Source: Hyphomicrobiales bacterium (GTDB taxonomy: Bacteria; Pseudomonadota; Alphaproteobacteria; Rhizobiales; Beijerinckiaceae). Taken from it: 64,000 nt of DNA. Position numbers and translations under genes: made by a program. The stretch lies in assembly GCA_026400535.1 (NCBI GenBank), contig JAPLOU010000047.1, positions 1 through 64,000 on the forward strand. The letters run 5' to 3'. The notes beneath the pieces were generated by a model. It was not told the origin of the DNA. It saw only the letters and a list, made by a program, of their open reading frames with translations, and searched no databases. Positions 1-8,305 of this stretch are shown in pieces (the stretch's first letter is position 1; each line of letters starts with the position of its first letter).

Positions 1-636
1 GACGCGATGCTGACCGAAATCCACCGGCAGGAGGCGGACGACCCGATCGTGCATCTGGCAATGAAGGTCCGCGAAGGCGGCAGGCTCGCCATCGGCAATC
101 ATGGCCTGAGCCGCGTCATCAGCCGCGACGCCGTCGAGCGCGAGGCTGTGCTGGAAGCCGATCAGGTTCTGGTCGGCCTCAACAAGACCCGCCGCGCCTA
201 CAACAGCCGCATCCGCGACCTCTTGGGCCGCACTTCGCCGATGCCTGTGGCCGGTGACAAGCTGGTCTGCCTGCGCAATGACCGGCAGAAGGGCCTGCTC
301 AATGGCGGCCTGTGGACCGTGTCGGAGCTGCGCTCCTCCAAGTCCAAGCTCATCACCATGCGCCTTATGCCCGAGGAGGACATCGGCGCGAAGGCCGTGA
401 AGGTCTCGGTCATGCCGGCCTTCTTTGAAGGGGGCGAAGAAGCCCTGCCCTATGAACTGCGCCGCCATTCGGACGAATTCGACTATGGCTATGCCCTGAC
501 CGTGCACAAGGCGCAGGGCTCGCAATGGGACAATGTCTACCTGTTCGACGAATCCTGGGCCTTCCGTGAGCATCGTCAGCGCTGGCTCTACACCGCGCTG
601 ACACGGGCCGCCAAGCAGGTGACCGTGGTCGTTTGA
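1..636 (+). CDS. RecD-like / UvrD_C_2 DNA helicase, C-terminal part (5' truncated by window)
   Basis: The frame is open from the first base, so this is the last ~211 residues of a larger protein whose start lies outside the window. The C-terminus carries the superfamily 1 helicase motifs: a DYGYALTVHKAQGSQWD stretch (motif V/UvrD_C_2 type) near residue 165 and LYTALTRA (motif VI, with the arginine that contacts ATP) close to the end. These are typical of RecD-like ATP-dependent helicases, which unwind DNA from a 5' overhang. The N-terminal Walker A half is not visible, so the exact subfamily (RecD2-like or a short AAA ATPase with UvrD_C_2) is undecided. Stop is TGA at 634-636. Confidence 0.85.
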   Translation, partial: DAMLTEIHRQEADDPIVHLAMKVREGGRLAIGNHGLSRVISRDAVEREAVLEADQVLVGLNKTRRAYNSRIRDLLGRTSPMPVAGDKLVCLRNDRQKGLLNGGLWTVSELRSSKSKLITMRLMPEEDIGAKAVKVSVMPAFFEGGEEALPYELRRHSDEFDYGYALTVHKAQGSQWDNVYLFDESWAFREHRQRWLYTALTRAAKQVTVVV

Positions 637-685
637 GAGGGGCATTCCCGCAGCCGCGATGTCTCATCAATGGGCAGAGCACCGG

Positions 686-1501
686 TCAAATCCGCTGCGC
701 CGCGCGCCCGAGCGCCAAAACCGGCCCGGTCGGACGCCCGATGGGCGAGCCGCCCGTGGGCTCCAGGGTGATCTCGAAAAGCTGGTTGGCGCCGAGCGGA
801 AGGTTGTCGAGCTTCAGCCGCGATGACGACATCGCCTGCAGGAGCCCAACCGAGCGCGGCCCGACCTCCCGATCCCACAGTGTCCACACCTCCAGGACCT
901 TGCCCGCCGGCACAGTGAAAGTCGTCAGCGGCACCAGTTCGGTGCGCCCGTCGGCAAAGGCGTTGACCACGGCTGCGGTCTGGTTCTCCGGCGTCTGAAG
1001 GATGGCGACCAGCACGGGAGCCGAGCGGGCCTGCTTGAGCTGCCCGTTCAGGCCCACGGCGATGGCGATCGCGGCGGCGACGGCGGCCAGCCCGCCGAGC
1101 CGCCAGAAGGCGAGGCTGTTCCACAGCCAGCCGAACAGCCGGCGGCGCGAGTCCGCCGCTGCCTCGGCGCTGCTGAACGGCAGTCTGCCACGATCGCGCA
1201 GTTCCGCAGCGCGAGAGGTCTCGAGCGAGGGCTCGGCGATGATGGCGAGAGCACCATCGCGCTTGGCTTCGATACGGCTCCGCAGGTCGGGCGGCAGCGT
1301 GGCCATGGGCGATGTCCTGTCAAGGCCTGAGAAATGCCGGCGCCAATGCTCCACTTCCAAAGCGAAGGCCGGGTTTGCGGAGGCCTGCGCGGCCGCGCGT
1401 TCCGCCTCGTCGGGACTGAGCAGGCCCAGTGCGTATTCCGCCGCGATGGCCCGATGTTCGGGAGGCAGCGGGCTGCCGGCGGCAGGGCCGTTCGGGCTCA
1501 T
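686..1501 (-). CDS. Anti-sigma factor, RskA-like, membrane anchored
   Basis: A 271-residue protein whose ATG overlaps the stop of the upstream sigma gene by four bases (ATGA at 1501-1498), so the two are translationally coupled. A cytoplasmic N-terminal part (HRAIAAEYALGLLSPDEAE motif near residue 20) is followed by one hydrophobic segment around residues 125-145 (GGLAAVAAAIAIAVGL) and an outer RskA/anti-sigma-K type domain rich in beta strands (VPAGKVLEVWTLWD, TLEPTGGSPIGRPTGPV). Such proteins hold the ECF sigma factor at the inner membrane until regulated proteolysis frees it. No zinc-binding HxxxCxxC motif is seen, so it is not a ZAS-type anti-sigma. The reading frame continues upstream inside the sigma gene, but the coupled ATG is the likelier start. 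Confidence 0.85.
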   Translation of the reverse strand: MSPNGPAAGSPLPPEHRAIAAEYALGLLSPDEAERAAAQASANPAFALEVEHWRRHFSGLDRTSPMATLPPDLRSRIEAKRDGALAIIAEPSLETSRAAELRDRGRLPFSSAEAAADSRRRLFGWLWNSLAFWRLGGLAAVAAAIAIAVGLNGQLKQARSAPVLVAILQTPENQTAAVVNAFADGRTELVPLTTFTVPAGKVLEVWTLWDREVGPRSVGLLQAMSSSRLKLDNLPLGANQLFEITLEPTGGSPIGRPTGPVLALGRAAQRI

Positions 1502-1962
1502 TGCAGGCACACTCGCAGCGTGAGGAGGCTGCACCGCAGCCAGGATTTGATCGTGCCGAGTGGCATGCCCATTTTCCCGGCCAGTTCGCCATAGCTGAGC
1601 CCATGCACATAGGTCAGCGTGATGGTCTGCTCCGGCGTTACCGCTTCGTCGACCACGTGCTCCCCCGTCGGCATGTCGGTGGGCTCGGAGCGCCCCTCGT
1701 CGCGCAGGATGCTGAGGGAGCGGTTTCGCAGGACGGTATAGATCCATGTAGCGGCAGAGCCCTTCTCCGCATCGAACTTCGCGGCATCACGCCAGATCAG
1801 CACGAAGGCGTCCTGCACGGCGTCTTCCGCCAACGGGCGCCGTTTCAGGATCCGCATGGCGATGCCGAGCATCCGGGCGCCTTCGGCTGCATAGATGCCG
1901 TTCAGCGCCGTGTGGTCACCCGAAGCGCAGCGGACCAGAGCCTGTTCCAGATCAACAGCCAT
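1498..1962 (-). CDS. ECF-type RNA polymerase sigma factor, shortened between regions 2 and 4
   Basis: A 154-residue sigma-70 family protein. Region 2 is clear (LAEDAVQDAFVLIWRDAAKF, then GSAATWIYTVLRNRSLSIL) and region 4 has the DNA-binding helix-turn-helix (LSYGELAGKMGMPLGTIKSW). Relatives paired with RskA-like anti-sigmas usually run to about 175-185 residues. Here the sequence goes straight from the linker (GEHVVDEAV) to TPEQTITLTYVHGLS, so roughly 20 residues that normally form the start of region 4 are absent. The anti-sigma follows with a 4-base overlap, and the DUF4394 gene is divergent across about 250 bases, a common arrangement that suggests DUF4394 is a target. Whether this sigma still works is uncertain. 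Confidence 0.85.
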   Translation of the reverse strand: MAVDLEQALVRCASGDHTALNGIYAAEGARMLGIAMRILKRRPLAEDAVQDAFVLIWRDAAKFDAEKGSAATWIYTVLRNRSLSILRDEGRSEPTDMPTGEHVVDEAVTPEQTITLTYVHGLSYGELAGKMGMPLGTIKSWLRCSLLTLRVCLQ

Positions 1963-2209
1963 GCGAAGCGTCCCCGTCTCCTTGCCTCAATACGTCCGGG
2001 CGCGCGTTTGAACAATGCAGCAGGCAGCCCTGACCAGCGACCACTCATGAACTGTCCCGGCGGATGCAGCGGCGCCAGCCCGGATCCATCATGTTTTTTT
2101 GACTGCAGCGCGCTTCGTCCACGGAACGGCGGCCCGGGTAACCGCTGCGTGACCGACGAAACGGCCGCAGATTTTCAGACCCCAAACCCAAGCTCAGCAG
2201 GAGCCGAAC

Positions 2210-3010
2210 AGGGCTCGTTCTTTCCGCAAGGCCTCCCTTATCGCCGCGAGCCCCGCAGCAGCCCTGCTCTCATCCGCCGCCATGGCCGGCAGCTTTGTTT
2301 CGCTCTCCGAAGATCAGACCTTGCAGATGTTTGACAGCAAGCCCCGCAAGGTGAACGCCACCATGATGGTCAAGGGCCTCTCCGCTCCCCTTGCTGGCAT
2401 CGACATCCGCCCGGCCGACGACATGATCTACGGCCTCCAGCGCGACGGCCAGATCGTACCGATCAACATGACGTTAGGTCAGACAACCGTCAAGGCGAAG
2501 CCCGACCAGATGCTGACTGCCAACCTGGCGCTGACGGTTGACTTCAACCCCGTCGCCGACCGCATGCGTATCGTGGTCGACGATGGCACGAACCTGCGCA
2601 TCAATGTCGATGACGGCAAGACGACCGTTGATGGACGCCTGAAGTTCGCCGACGCCGACGCCGACGCCGACAAGGCCGCCACGCCTTTCATTCTGGCAAG
2701 AGCCTACGCGAACACGTTCAAGGGCACCAAGGAGACGGCCCTCTATGAGATTGATGCCAACATCGGCGTGATGGTAAAGCAGGCTCCGCCCAATGCCGGC
2801 ATCCTTTCGACGCTCGGCAACATCGGCAAGAAGCCCAAGGCCATCGCCTTCAACATTCAATCCGACGGCAAGGGCGGTAACACCGGCTGGCTTCTGGCCG
2901 ACGGGACGCTGAGCACGATCGACATCAGCAACGGCCAGACGACGGCTGTCGGCTCGGTCGCAGGCCTCAAGGGCCAGGTTCGCGACATCGCGGTTCTGCC
3001 GGCGATGTAA
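2210..3010 (+). CDS. Secreted DUF4394 domain protein, start codon apparently lost
   Basis: The mature part (from 2282) matches the DUF4394 family: repeated beta-propeller-like pieces such as LAGIDIRPADDMIYGLQRDG, VDFNPVADRMRIV and KAIAFNIQSDGKGGNTGWLL. Members are exported proteins of unknown function, often beside ECF sigma/anti-sigma pairs as here. In frame upstream lies a good signal peptide (ARSFRKASLIAAS..., ending SSAAMA before GSF), preceded by a Shine-Dalgarno AGGAG at 2199-2203. The codon at the right spacing, 2210-2212, is AGG instead of ATG. The first usable ATG in frame is at 2282, two codons before the predicted cleavage site and without a ribosome site. So the gene may be a start-codon mutant, or the base may be a sequence error. 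A short DADADADA run lies near residue 145. Confidence 0.7.
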   Translation, partial: RARSFRKASLIAASPAAALLSSAAMAGSFVSLSEDQTLQMFDSKPRKVNATMMVKGLSAPLAGIDIRPADDMIYGLQRDGQIVPINMTLGQTTVKAKPDQMLTANLALTVDFNPVADRMRIVVDDGTNLRINVDDGKTTVDGRLKFADADADADKAATPFILARAYANTFKGTKETALYEIDANIGVMVKQAPPNAGILSTLGNIGKKPKAIAFNIQSDGKGGNTGWLLADGTLSTIDISNGQTTAVGSVAGLKGQVRDIAVLPAM

Positions 3011-3035
3011 CCGGGTCTCTCGTCCCGGAAGAAGG

Positions 3036-3072
3036 CGGCCGCCTGTCCTCGCCCGGACAGGCGGCCGTTTCT
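3036..3072 (+). terminator. Rho-independent terminator after the DUF4394 gene
   Basis: A perfect 13-bp stem (CGGCCGCCTGTCC at 3036-3048 pairing with 3055-3067) closes a six-base loop and is followed by TTTCTC. It sits 26 bases after the DUF4394 stop. The T-run is short, but the stem is very strong. A smaller hairpin (CCGGG/CCCGG, 3011-3028) precedes it. Confidence 0.75.
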
Positions 3073-3163
3073 CGTGAATGTGGACAATTTGTCATGATTC
3101 ACTCAGGGTTCAGAAACAGGACACATCATAGGGTCTTGCACGAGCTGACACGGCAGGAGTGCT

Positions 3164-4705
3164 ATGGGGGGTGATCCGAGACTGACATTGCAGGCCGTCC
3201 ACCGCTTCGGCCTTGGCCTTCGCCCAGGCGACCTTCAGAAGATCGGTGCGGATGTCCGCGACCTGTTTCGTGCCGAAGTAGACCGCAAGGTGATGGCCCC
3301 CCTGTCGGGCCTCCCCTTTGCCAGCATCAATGAGGCGGCTCCGGCCCTGCGCGAATTCGCCGAACGGGAGCGCATGGCCCGCGAGGCCCGCGGCGCCACC
3401 CGGACTGCGGCCATCACCGCAAACAGCATGGGCGGCACAATGGGCGGCGGCATGGCCCAGACCGCCCCGACCTCAACGCCTCCCCAGCAGCCGCCGCCGG
3501 CGGTCCCGCCCGGGACAGGACAGGCGGCGGCGCGGCCGCAAGCGGCCGAGCCGCCCCTGCCCCAGCGCGTCTATCGTGAGGAAGCACGCGCGCGATTTCA
3601 CGCCATGCTGGAGCCGCTTGGCGGCTATACTGAGCGGCTGGTGGCCTTCTGGGGCAATCACTTCGCCGTTTCGGTGAACAAGGGCAATCCGGTGCGGACC
3701 TTCGCCGGCCTGCTGGAGCGCGAAGCGATCAGGCCGCATGTCTACGGGCGTTTCGCCGATATGCTGCTGGCGGTCGAGACCCATCCGGCGATGATCGTCT
3801 TCCTCGACAACCATCAGTCGCTGGGTCCCAATTCGCGCGCCGGAAACCGGCGTGGGCGCGGCCTGAACGAGAACCTTGCTCGCGAAATCCTTGAATTGCA
3901 CACGCTCGGCGTTGCCGGCGGTTATAGCCAGGCTGATGTCACAGCCCTTGCCAGGCTTATCACCGGCTGGACGCTGGTTGCGCCGAACGCCGCAGACGGC
4001 ATCCCCGGCACGTTCCGGTTCAATCCCAACATGCACGAACCGGGCAGCCACCAGGTCCTCGGCAAGACCTATGCCGACGCCGGCAACGGCTTCACGGTCG
4101 CTGGACCCGCAAACGCCGAGCCTGGCTTCGAGCGCGGCAGGGCAGCTCTGACGGACATCGCGCGCCACCCCGCGACCGCGCAGCACATAGCCCGCAAGCT
4201 GACGCGCCACTTTGTGGCGGATGATCCGCCCGCCTCGATGGTTGCCCGCCTTGCGAAGGTGTTCCGCGATAGCGATGGCAACTTGCAGGCGGTATCGCGC
4301 GCTGTGCTGGACTCGCCGGAGGCGTGGAGCGCGCCGTCCGCCAAGATGCGCACCCCGCAGGAATTCCTGCTCGCAGCGGCCCGGGCGCTCGGCCGCAAGC
4401 CGGATGTCGGCCAAATCCTACAGCCACTCAACGCCATGGGTCAGCCGATGTGGCAACCCGGCGGCCCCAACGGCTTTCCTGACACGGTTGCCGCCTGGGC
4501 CTCGCCCGAAGGGCTCAAGACCCGGCTCGACGTCGCAGCGGCCATCGCGCGCCAGACCGCAGCCGGAATCGATCCGCAGGACCTGATCAGCAATGTTTTC
4601 GGCGCAGCCGCCTCGAACGAGACCCGCCAGGCCGTCTTGCGCGCCGAAAGCCGCTATCAGGCCGTGGCAATCGCCCTGATGTCCCCGGAATTCCAGCGGA
4701 GATGA
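3164..4705 (+). CDS. DUF1800 domain protein
   Basis: A 513-residue member of the DUF1800 family, whose molecular function is not established. Features seen: the N-terminal VHRFGLGLRPGD motif, a disordered Pro/Ala/Gly-rich insert around residues 85-125, then the conserved core (LVAFWGNHFAVSV, FADMLLAVETHPAMIVFLDN, GLNENLAREILELHTLGV, ADVTALARLITGWT, KLTRHFVADDPPASMV) and a C-terminal PNGFPD motif. There is a Shine-Dalgarno (GGCAGGAG) a few bases before the ATG. No classical signal peptide is evident. Its stop overlaps the start of a DUF1501 gene, the usual partner, so the two are co-translated and probably act together, likely in the envelope. Confidence 0.9.
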   Translation: MGGDPRLTLQAVHRFGLGLRPGDLQKIGADVRDLFRAEVDRKVMAPLSGLPFASINEAAPALREFAERERMAREARGATRTAAITANSMGGTMGGGMAQTAPTSTPPQQPPPAVPPGTGQAAARPQAAEPPLPQRVYREEARARFHAMLEPLGGYTERLVAFWGNHFAVSVNKGNPVRTFAGLLEREAIRPHVYGRFADMLLAVETHPAMIVFLDNHQSLGPNSRAGNRRGRGLNENLAREILELHTLGVAGGYSQADVTALARLITGWTLVAPNAADGIPGTFRFNPNMHEPGSHQVLGKTYADAGNGFTVAGPANAEPGFERGRAALTDIARHPATAQHIARKLTRHFVADDPPASMVARLAKVFRDSDGNLQAVSRAVLDSPEAWSAPSAKMRTPQEFLLAAARALGRKPDVGQILQPLNAMGQPMWQPGGPNGFPDTVAAWASPEGLKTRLDVAAAIARQTAAGIDPQDLISNVFGAAASNETRQAVLRAESRYQAVAIALMSPEFQRR

Positions 4706-5961
4706 GCGCCATGTCCCACGATCATCATGACGCTGACTGCGAAACGATGACCCCGTCCCGCCGGGCTGTTCTCGGCGCTGCCGGAGCGCTGTTCGCCTGG
4801 TCCTTCGTGCCGAAGATGGCCTATGCCACCCCCGGCGCAAGGGATCCGCGCTTTGTTGTGGTCATCCTGCGCGGTGCGATGGACGGGCTGTCGGCCGTCC
4901 CGCCCCTGGGCGATCCGGACTATCGTGGCCTGCGCGAGGGCATCGCGCTGCAGAAGGACGGACCGGATGCGGCGCTGCCGCTTGACGGCTTTTTCTATCT
5001 GCATCCGGCCATGCCGAACCTCGCGAGGCTCTACAGGGCCAATCAGGCGACAGTTGTCCACGCAGTTGCGACCGGCTACCGCCAGCGTTCGCACTTCGAC
5101 GGGCAGGACGTGCTCGAAAGTGGCCAGGACGGACCCGGCATGACGCGCGACGGCTGGCTCAACCGGCTTCTGGCCGGCCTGCCGGCCGGCGAAGGCATCT
5201 CCCGCAAGGGTGCACTGGGTGTCGGCATCGTTCCGCCACTCGTCGTCCGCGGCAACGCACCTGTGGTCGGCTGGGCGCCGCCTGTCCTGCCGCGCGCCGG
5301 CGATGACCTCGTGATGCGCCTGATGGACCTTTACGGGCAGCGCGACCCGGTTCTGGCCAAGGCGTTCGCGGCGGGCGCCAGCATCGAGAAGATCATCAAC
5401 CGCGAAGGCATGGCCGGCCAGCGCGCCCGCGGCGGCCCGGACAATGCCGAGGGCATGCGCATGATCGCGGAAGGGGCCGCCAAACTCGTGAACGCCGATG
5501 ACGGCCCACGTGTCGCTGCCCTGGCCTTCGAGGGCTGGGACACCCATGCCAATGAGGGCGGCGCGACCGGGGTGCTCGCCGGACGGCTGCGCGGTCTGGA
5601 TAGTGCGCTCGAAGCCTTCGAAGCCGGCCTCAAGGACCGCTGGAAGGACACGGTGGTGATGGTCGTCACCGAATTTGGCCGTACCGCGCGGGTCAACGGC
5701 ACGGTCGGGACCGATCACGGCACCGGCACCGTCGCCTTCCTTGTCGGCGGCGCGGTGCGCGGCGGCCGCATCATCGCCGACTGGCCGGGCCTCAAACCCG
5801 AGAACCTGCACGAGCGGCGCGACCTGAAGCCCACCACCGATCTGCGTGCGGTCACCAAGGGTGTGCTGACCGATCTGTTCGGCGTCTCCGGCCCGGTGCT
5901 CGCCGAGAAGGTCTTTCCCGGCACGGCGGGCCTCGCGCCCATCAAGGGTCTGGTCGCCTGA
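4702..5961 (+). CDS. DUF1501 domain protein with Tat-like signal
   Basis: A 419-residue DUF1501 protein, a family related in fold to sulfatases/alkaline phosphatases. The N-terminus has a twin-arginine-like export signal (PSRRAVLGAAGALFAWSF, residues ~16-33). Family motifs seen: FVVVILRGAMDGLS, LARLYRANQATVVHAVATGY, RSHFDGQDVLE, VAALAFEGWDTHANEG, VVMVVTEFGRTARVNGT and GTDHGTGTVAFLVGG, which hold the likely metal-binding His and Asp residues. The ATG at 4702 overlaps the DUF1800 stop (ATGA), and a second ATG at 4711 is an equally plausible start. The pair forms a two-gene operon. Function is unknown, but export and joint action with DUF1800 are reasonable inferences. Confidence 0.9.
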   Translation: MSAMSHDHHDADCETMTPSRRAVLGAAGALFAWSFVPKMAYATPGARDPRFVVVILRGAMDGLSAVPPLGDPDYRGLREGIALQKDGPDAALPLDGFFYLHPAMPNLARLYRANQATVVHAVATGYRQRSHFDGQDVLESGQDGPGMTRDGWLNRLLAGLPAGEGISRKGALGVGIVPPLVVRGNAPVVGWAPPVLPRAGDDLVMRLMDLYGQRDPVLAKAFAAGASIEKIINREGMAGQRARGGPDNAEGMRMIAEGAAKLVNADDGPRVAALAFEGWDTHANEGGATGVLAGRLRGLDSALEAFEAGLKDRWKDTVVMVVTEFGRTARVNGTVGTDHGTGTVAFLVGGAVRGGRIIADWPGLKPENLHERRDLKPTTDLRAVTKGVLTDLFGVSGPVLAEKVFPGTAGLAPIKGLVA

Positions 5962-5975
5962 GCTGCGGCTGACCC

Positions 5976-6899
5976 TCAGTCCTGCGCCTCCGGCCCGATA
6001 TGGGCCTTGCCGCGCGCGCGGGCGATCTGTGTCTGCCGATGCCGCTCGCGGGCCGAAGCGCGCTGGGCGTCGCTCATCTCCCCGGCGCACTGGTGGCAGG
6101 CCACGCCCTCCTCGAATTCCGGCCTGAGGCAGTCATCGGCTGTCAGCGGCCTGCGGCAGCCATGGCACAGCCGGTATCGCCCGTCCGGCTCAAGGCCGTG
6201 TCCGACCGCGACGCGCTCGTCGAACACGAAACAGGCCCCCTGCCAGCGGCTGTCAGCCTGAGGGACATCCTCGAGGTAGCGCAGGATGCCGCCCTTGAGG
6301 TGGTAGACCTCGCTGAACCCCTCCTTGAGCATCAGGGCGCTGGCCTTCTCGCAGCGGATGCCCCCGGTACAGAACATCGCCACCTTGCGCTGTTTCTCGC
6401 CGGACAGCCTGGTGCGGACATAGGCCGGGAACTGCCGGAATGACGTTGTTTCGGGATCGACCGCGCCCTCGAACGTGCCGATGCGGTGCTCGTAGTCGTT
6501 GCGGACGTCGATCAGCAGCACGTCCGGGTTGGCGATCAGCGCATTCCAGTCCCTGGCCTCGACATAGGTCCCGACGGCCTGAAGCGGGTCCACGCCCGCT
6601 TCACCGAGGGTGACGATCTCGCGCTTGAGCTTCACCTTCATGCGCAGGAACGGCATGGCCTCGCTGGCCGAGAACGTGACGTCGATATGGTGAAGACCGG
6701 TGATCGCGCCAATGGCGGACAGCGCCCGGCGGAGCCCCTCGCCCTCGCCCGCGATGGTGCCGTTGATGCCCTCGGAAGCGACCAGAAGCGTCCCGCGCAC
6801 GTCTTCGCGCTCGCAGGCATCCTGCAGGGGCGCGATCAGGTCCGCGGGCTCCGCGAAACGGGCGAAGCGATACAGCGCTGCGATGTCGAAGCGGCTCAT
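5976..6899 (-). CDS. trhO: tRNA uridine(34) hydroxylase TrhO (YceA family)
   Basis: A 307-residue rhodanese-related protein. Known members (TrhO/YceA) hydroxylate uridine 34 in tRNA anticodons in an oxygen-dependent reaction on the way to 5-methoxyuridine-type modifications. An N-terminal acylphosphatase-like part (GTLLVASEGINGTIAG) is followed by the rhodanese domain (VLLIDVRNDYEHRIGTF) with the catalytic cysteine at 177 (MFCTGGIRCEKA). A C-terminal cluster of cysteines (CHGCRRPL, CHQCAGE) probably binds zinc. Length fits the family. It is a single gene, tail-to-tail with the DUF1501 gene. Confidence 0.93.
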   Translation of the reverse strand: MSRFDIAALYRFARFAEPADLIAPLQDACEREDVRGTLLVASEGINGTIAGEGEGLRRALSAIGAITGLHHIDVTFSASEAMPFLRMKVKLKREIVTLGEAGVDPLQAVGTYVEARDWNALIANPDVLLIDVRNDYEHRIGTFEGAVDPETTSFRQFPAYVRTRLSGEKQRKVAMFCTGGIRCEKASALMLKEGFSEVYHLKGGILRYLEDVPQADSRWQGACFVFDERVAVGHGLEPDGRYRLCHGCRRPLTADDCLRPEFEEGVACHQCAGEMSDAQRASARERHRQTQIARARGKAHIGPEAQD

Positions 6900-7002
6900 G
6901 GTCCGTCACCTACACAGCCATGCGCGGGCACTGCAAGTGCAACCGCCTCGCGCCTGTCACGTCTTTGCGCTATGCGCGACGCAACCTGGACCGGATGCCG
7001 AG

Positions 7003-7275
7003 ATGATTCCCGCCCTGACGCACGTTCAGATTGAGACCATCGGTTACATCGCAGCGTGCTGCACGACCCTGTGCTGGTTGCCGCAGGCCATCCGCACCAT
7101 CCGCACCAAGGACACGAAGGCGATTTCACTGCTGACCCAGGGCGTTTTCGCCGTCGGCATCGCGCTCTGGCTTCTTTATGGGATCGCGCTCGACAGCTGG
7201 CCGGTCATCCTGTCCAACATCGTGACCCTGCCGCTCGTGCTGATCGTGGTGGCGATGAAGCTGCGTCATGGCTGA
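7003..7275 (+). CDS. SemiSWEET / PQ-loop small transporter
   Basis: A 90-residue, three-helix membrane protein of the SemiSWEET (MtN3/PQ-loop) family. Helix 1 carries the family's PQ motif (TTLCWLPQAIRTIRTKDT), helix 2 is TQGVFAVGIALWLLYGIA, and helix 3 is VILSNIVTLPLVLIVVAMKL. Characterised SemiSWEETs dimerise in the inner membrane and pass sugars by facilitated diffusion; the substrate here is unknown. The frame is open well upstream, but the ATG at 7003 gives the normal family length, and a longer version would run into trhO's upstream region. Confidence 0.88.
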   Translation: MIPALTHVQIETIGYIAACCTTLCWLPQAIRTIRTKDTKAISLLTQGVFAVGIALWLLYGIALDSWPVILSNIVTLPLVLIVVAMKLRHG

Positions 7276-7300
7276 CGCGTCTGCGTCAGAGCCGGTGCCC

Positions 7301-7846
7301 TCAAGGCCCCGCGACAGGGAGTTGCTGGCGAAGGAGCTCGCTCCAGCTCATCAGACGCGCCCGGTTGACGCCGAAATCGCTGCGCCCGATCTGGCTGCGG
7401 GAATACAGCGCCAACGTCGACCGCCCCTCGCCAAGGTCGATGAAGCGCACGCTGATCGTGTCGGGGAACCGCATCAGCCGCGTGCGGGCGAGATAGCGGT
7501 CCTGGACCTTGGCCTCGTCCCGGGCCAGGGCGAAGACATCCGGATCGTTGACCTCAATCACCCGCACCGCATCGCGCAGCCGCGCGACAGGCACATTGAA
7601 GACAGCAGGTGAAGCATCGACCCTGGCCGCGCCGCACAGGCCGGGCGGGCAGACCAGCGCATCATTGCCCGTCTTGCTGCGCTCGATGCTGGAAAAATCC
7701 ACCGGACCAAGATCGGCAGGGCCGATGAGCCGTTCCCAGACCCGCGCAATGCCGAAACTCTCGTCGCCGCGCACCAGCGCGACCGACAGGATGGCGAGGC
7801 AGGTCAGGCCAAAGGCAGCGATCGTCCACACGATGTTTCGCACCAC
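7301..7846 (-). CDS. DUF1499 domain protein
   Basis: A 181-residue protein with one N-terminal membrane anchor (VWTIAAFGLTCLAILSVALV, residues 5-24) followed by the DUF1499 domain (PADLGPVDFSSIERSKTGND, LARTRLMRFPDTISVRF, SRSQIGRSDFGVNRARL). DUF1499 proteins are common in proteobacteria and plastids but have no assigned biochemical function. It faces the SemiSWEET gene tail-to-tail and is divergent from the DUF486 gene. The start at 7846 places the anchor right at the N-terminus. Confidence 0.85.
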   Translation of the reverse strand: MVRNIVWTIAAFGLTCLAILSVALVRGDESFGIARVWERLIGPADLGPVDFSSIERSKTGNDALVCPPGLCGAARVDASPAVFNVPVARLRDAVRVIEVNDPDVFALARDEAKVQDRYLARTRLMRFPDTISVRFIDLGEGRSTLALYSRSQIGRSDFGVNRARLMSWSELLRQQLPVAGP

Positions 7847-7945
7847 GCATCCTTGCGTCCGGCGGCCCGGCCTGCTTTGTCAGTTGCGTCGCCCACTCCA
7901 ATCGATACGCTTCCGCCCCACCTTCCGCAACGGTGCCAGAAACAG

Positions 7946-8299
7946 ATGCCCTCGTTCTCATTGCCGCATGCCGCGCCAATCGCGCTTTTGCTGGCGTCCA
8001 ATATCTTCATGACCTTTGCCTGGTACGGCCATCTCAAATTCAAGGCCGCATCGCTGGTGCTGGTGGTCGCCATCGCCTGGCTGATCGCGTTGCCGGAGTA
8101 CATGCTGGCCGTCCCGGCCAACCGGATCGGCCATGAGGTCTATTCGGCGGCCCAGTTGAAGACCATTCAGGAGATCATCACCCTGACTGTCTTTGCCGTC
8201 TTTTCCGTCGTCTATCTCAAGGAGCCGCTCGGGTTGACCCACCTCATCGGCTTCTCGCTGATCGCCGCCGGCGCCTTTTTCATCTTTCAGGGCAAGTAG
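7946..8299 (+). CDS. DUF486 (DMT-like) membrane protein
   Basis: A 117-residue hydrophobic protein with four predicted helices. Motifs fit DUF486, a small relative of the drug/metabolite transporter fold: NIFMTFAWYGHLKF, LIALPEYMLAVPANRIGHEV, QLKTIQEIITLTVFAVFSV and YLKEPLGLTHLIGFSLIAAG. A longer open frame begins at 7853, but the family starts close to the ATG at 7946. The methyltransferase gene starts six bases after the stop, so they may share a transcript. Function is unknown. Confidence 0.87.
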   Translation: MPSFSLPHAAPIALLLASNIFMTFAWYGHLKFKAASLVLVVAIAWLIALPEYMLAVPANRIGHEVYSAAQLKTIQEIITLTVFAVFSVVYLKEPLGLTHLIGFSLIAAGAFFIFQGK

Positions 8300-8305
8300 G
8301 GCTTC

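Noticed and set aside
2641-2673. GAC/GCC tandem run in the DUF4394 gene as a possible repeat or CRISPR-like element
   Set aside because: It is a short in-frame Asp-Ala codon repeat within the protein, not an array.
4657-6090. A 477-codon open frame opposite the DUF1501 gene
   Set aside because: Shadow of the DUF1501 gene; no domains and no ribosome site.
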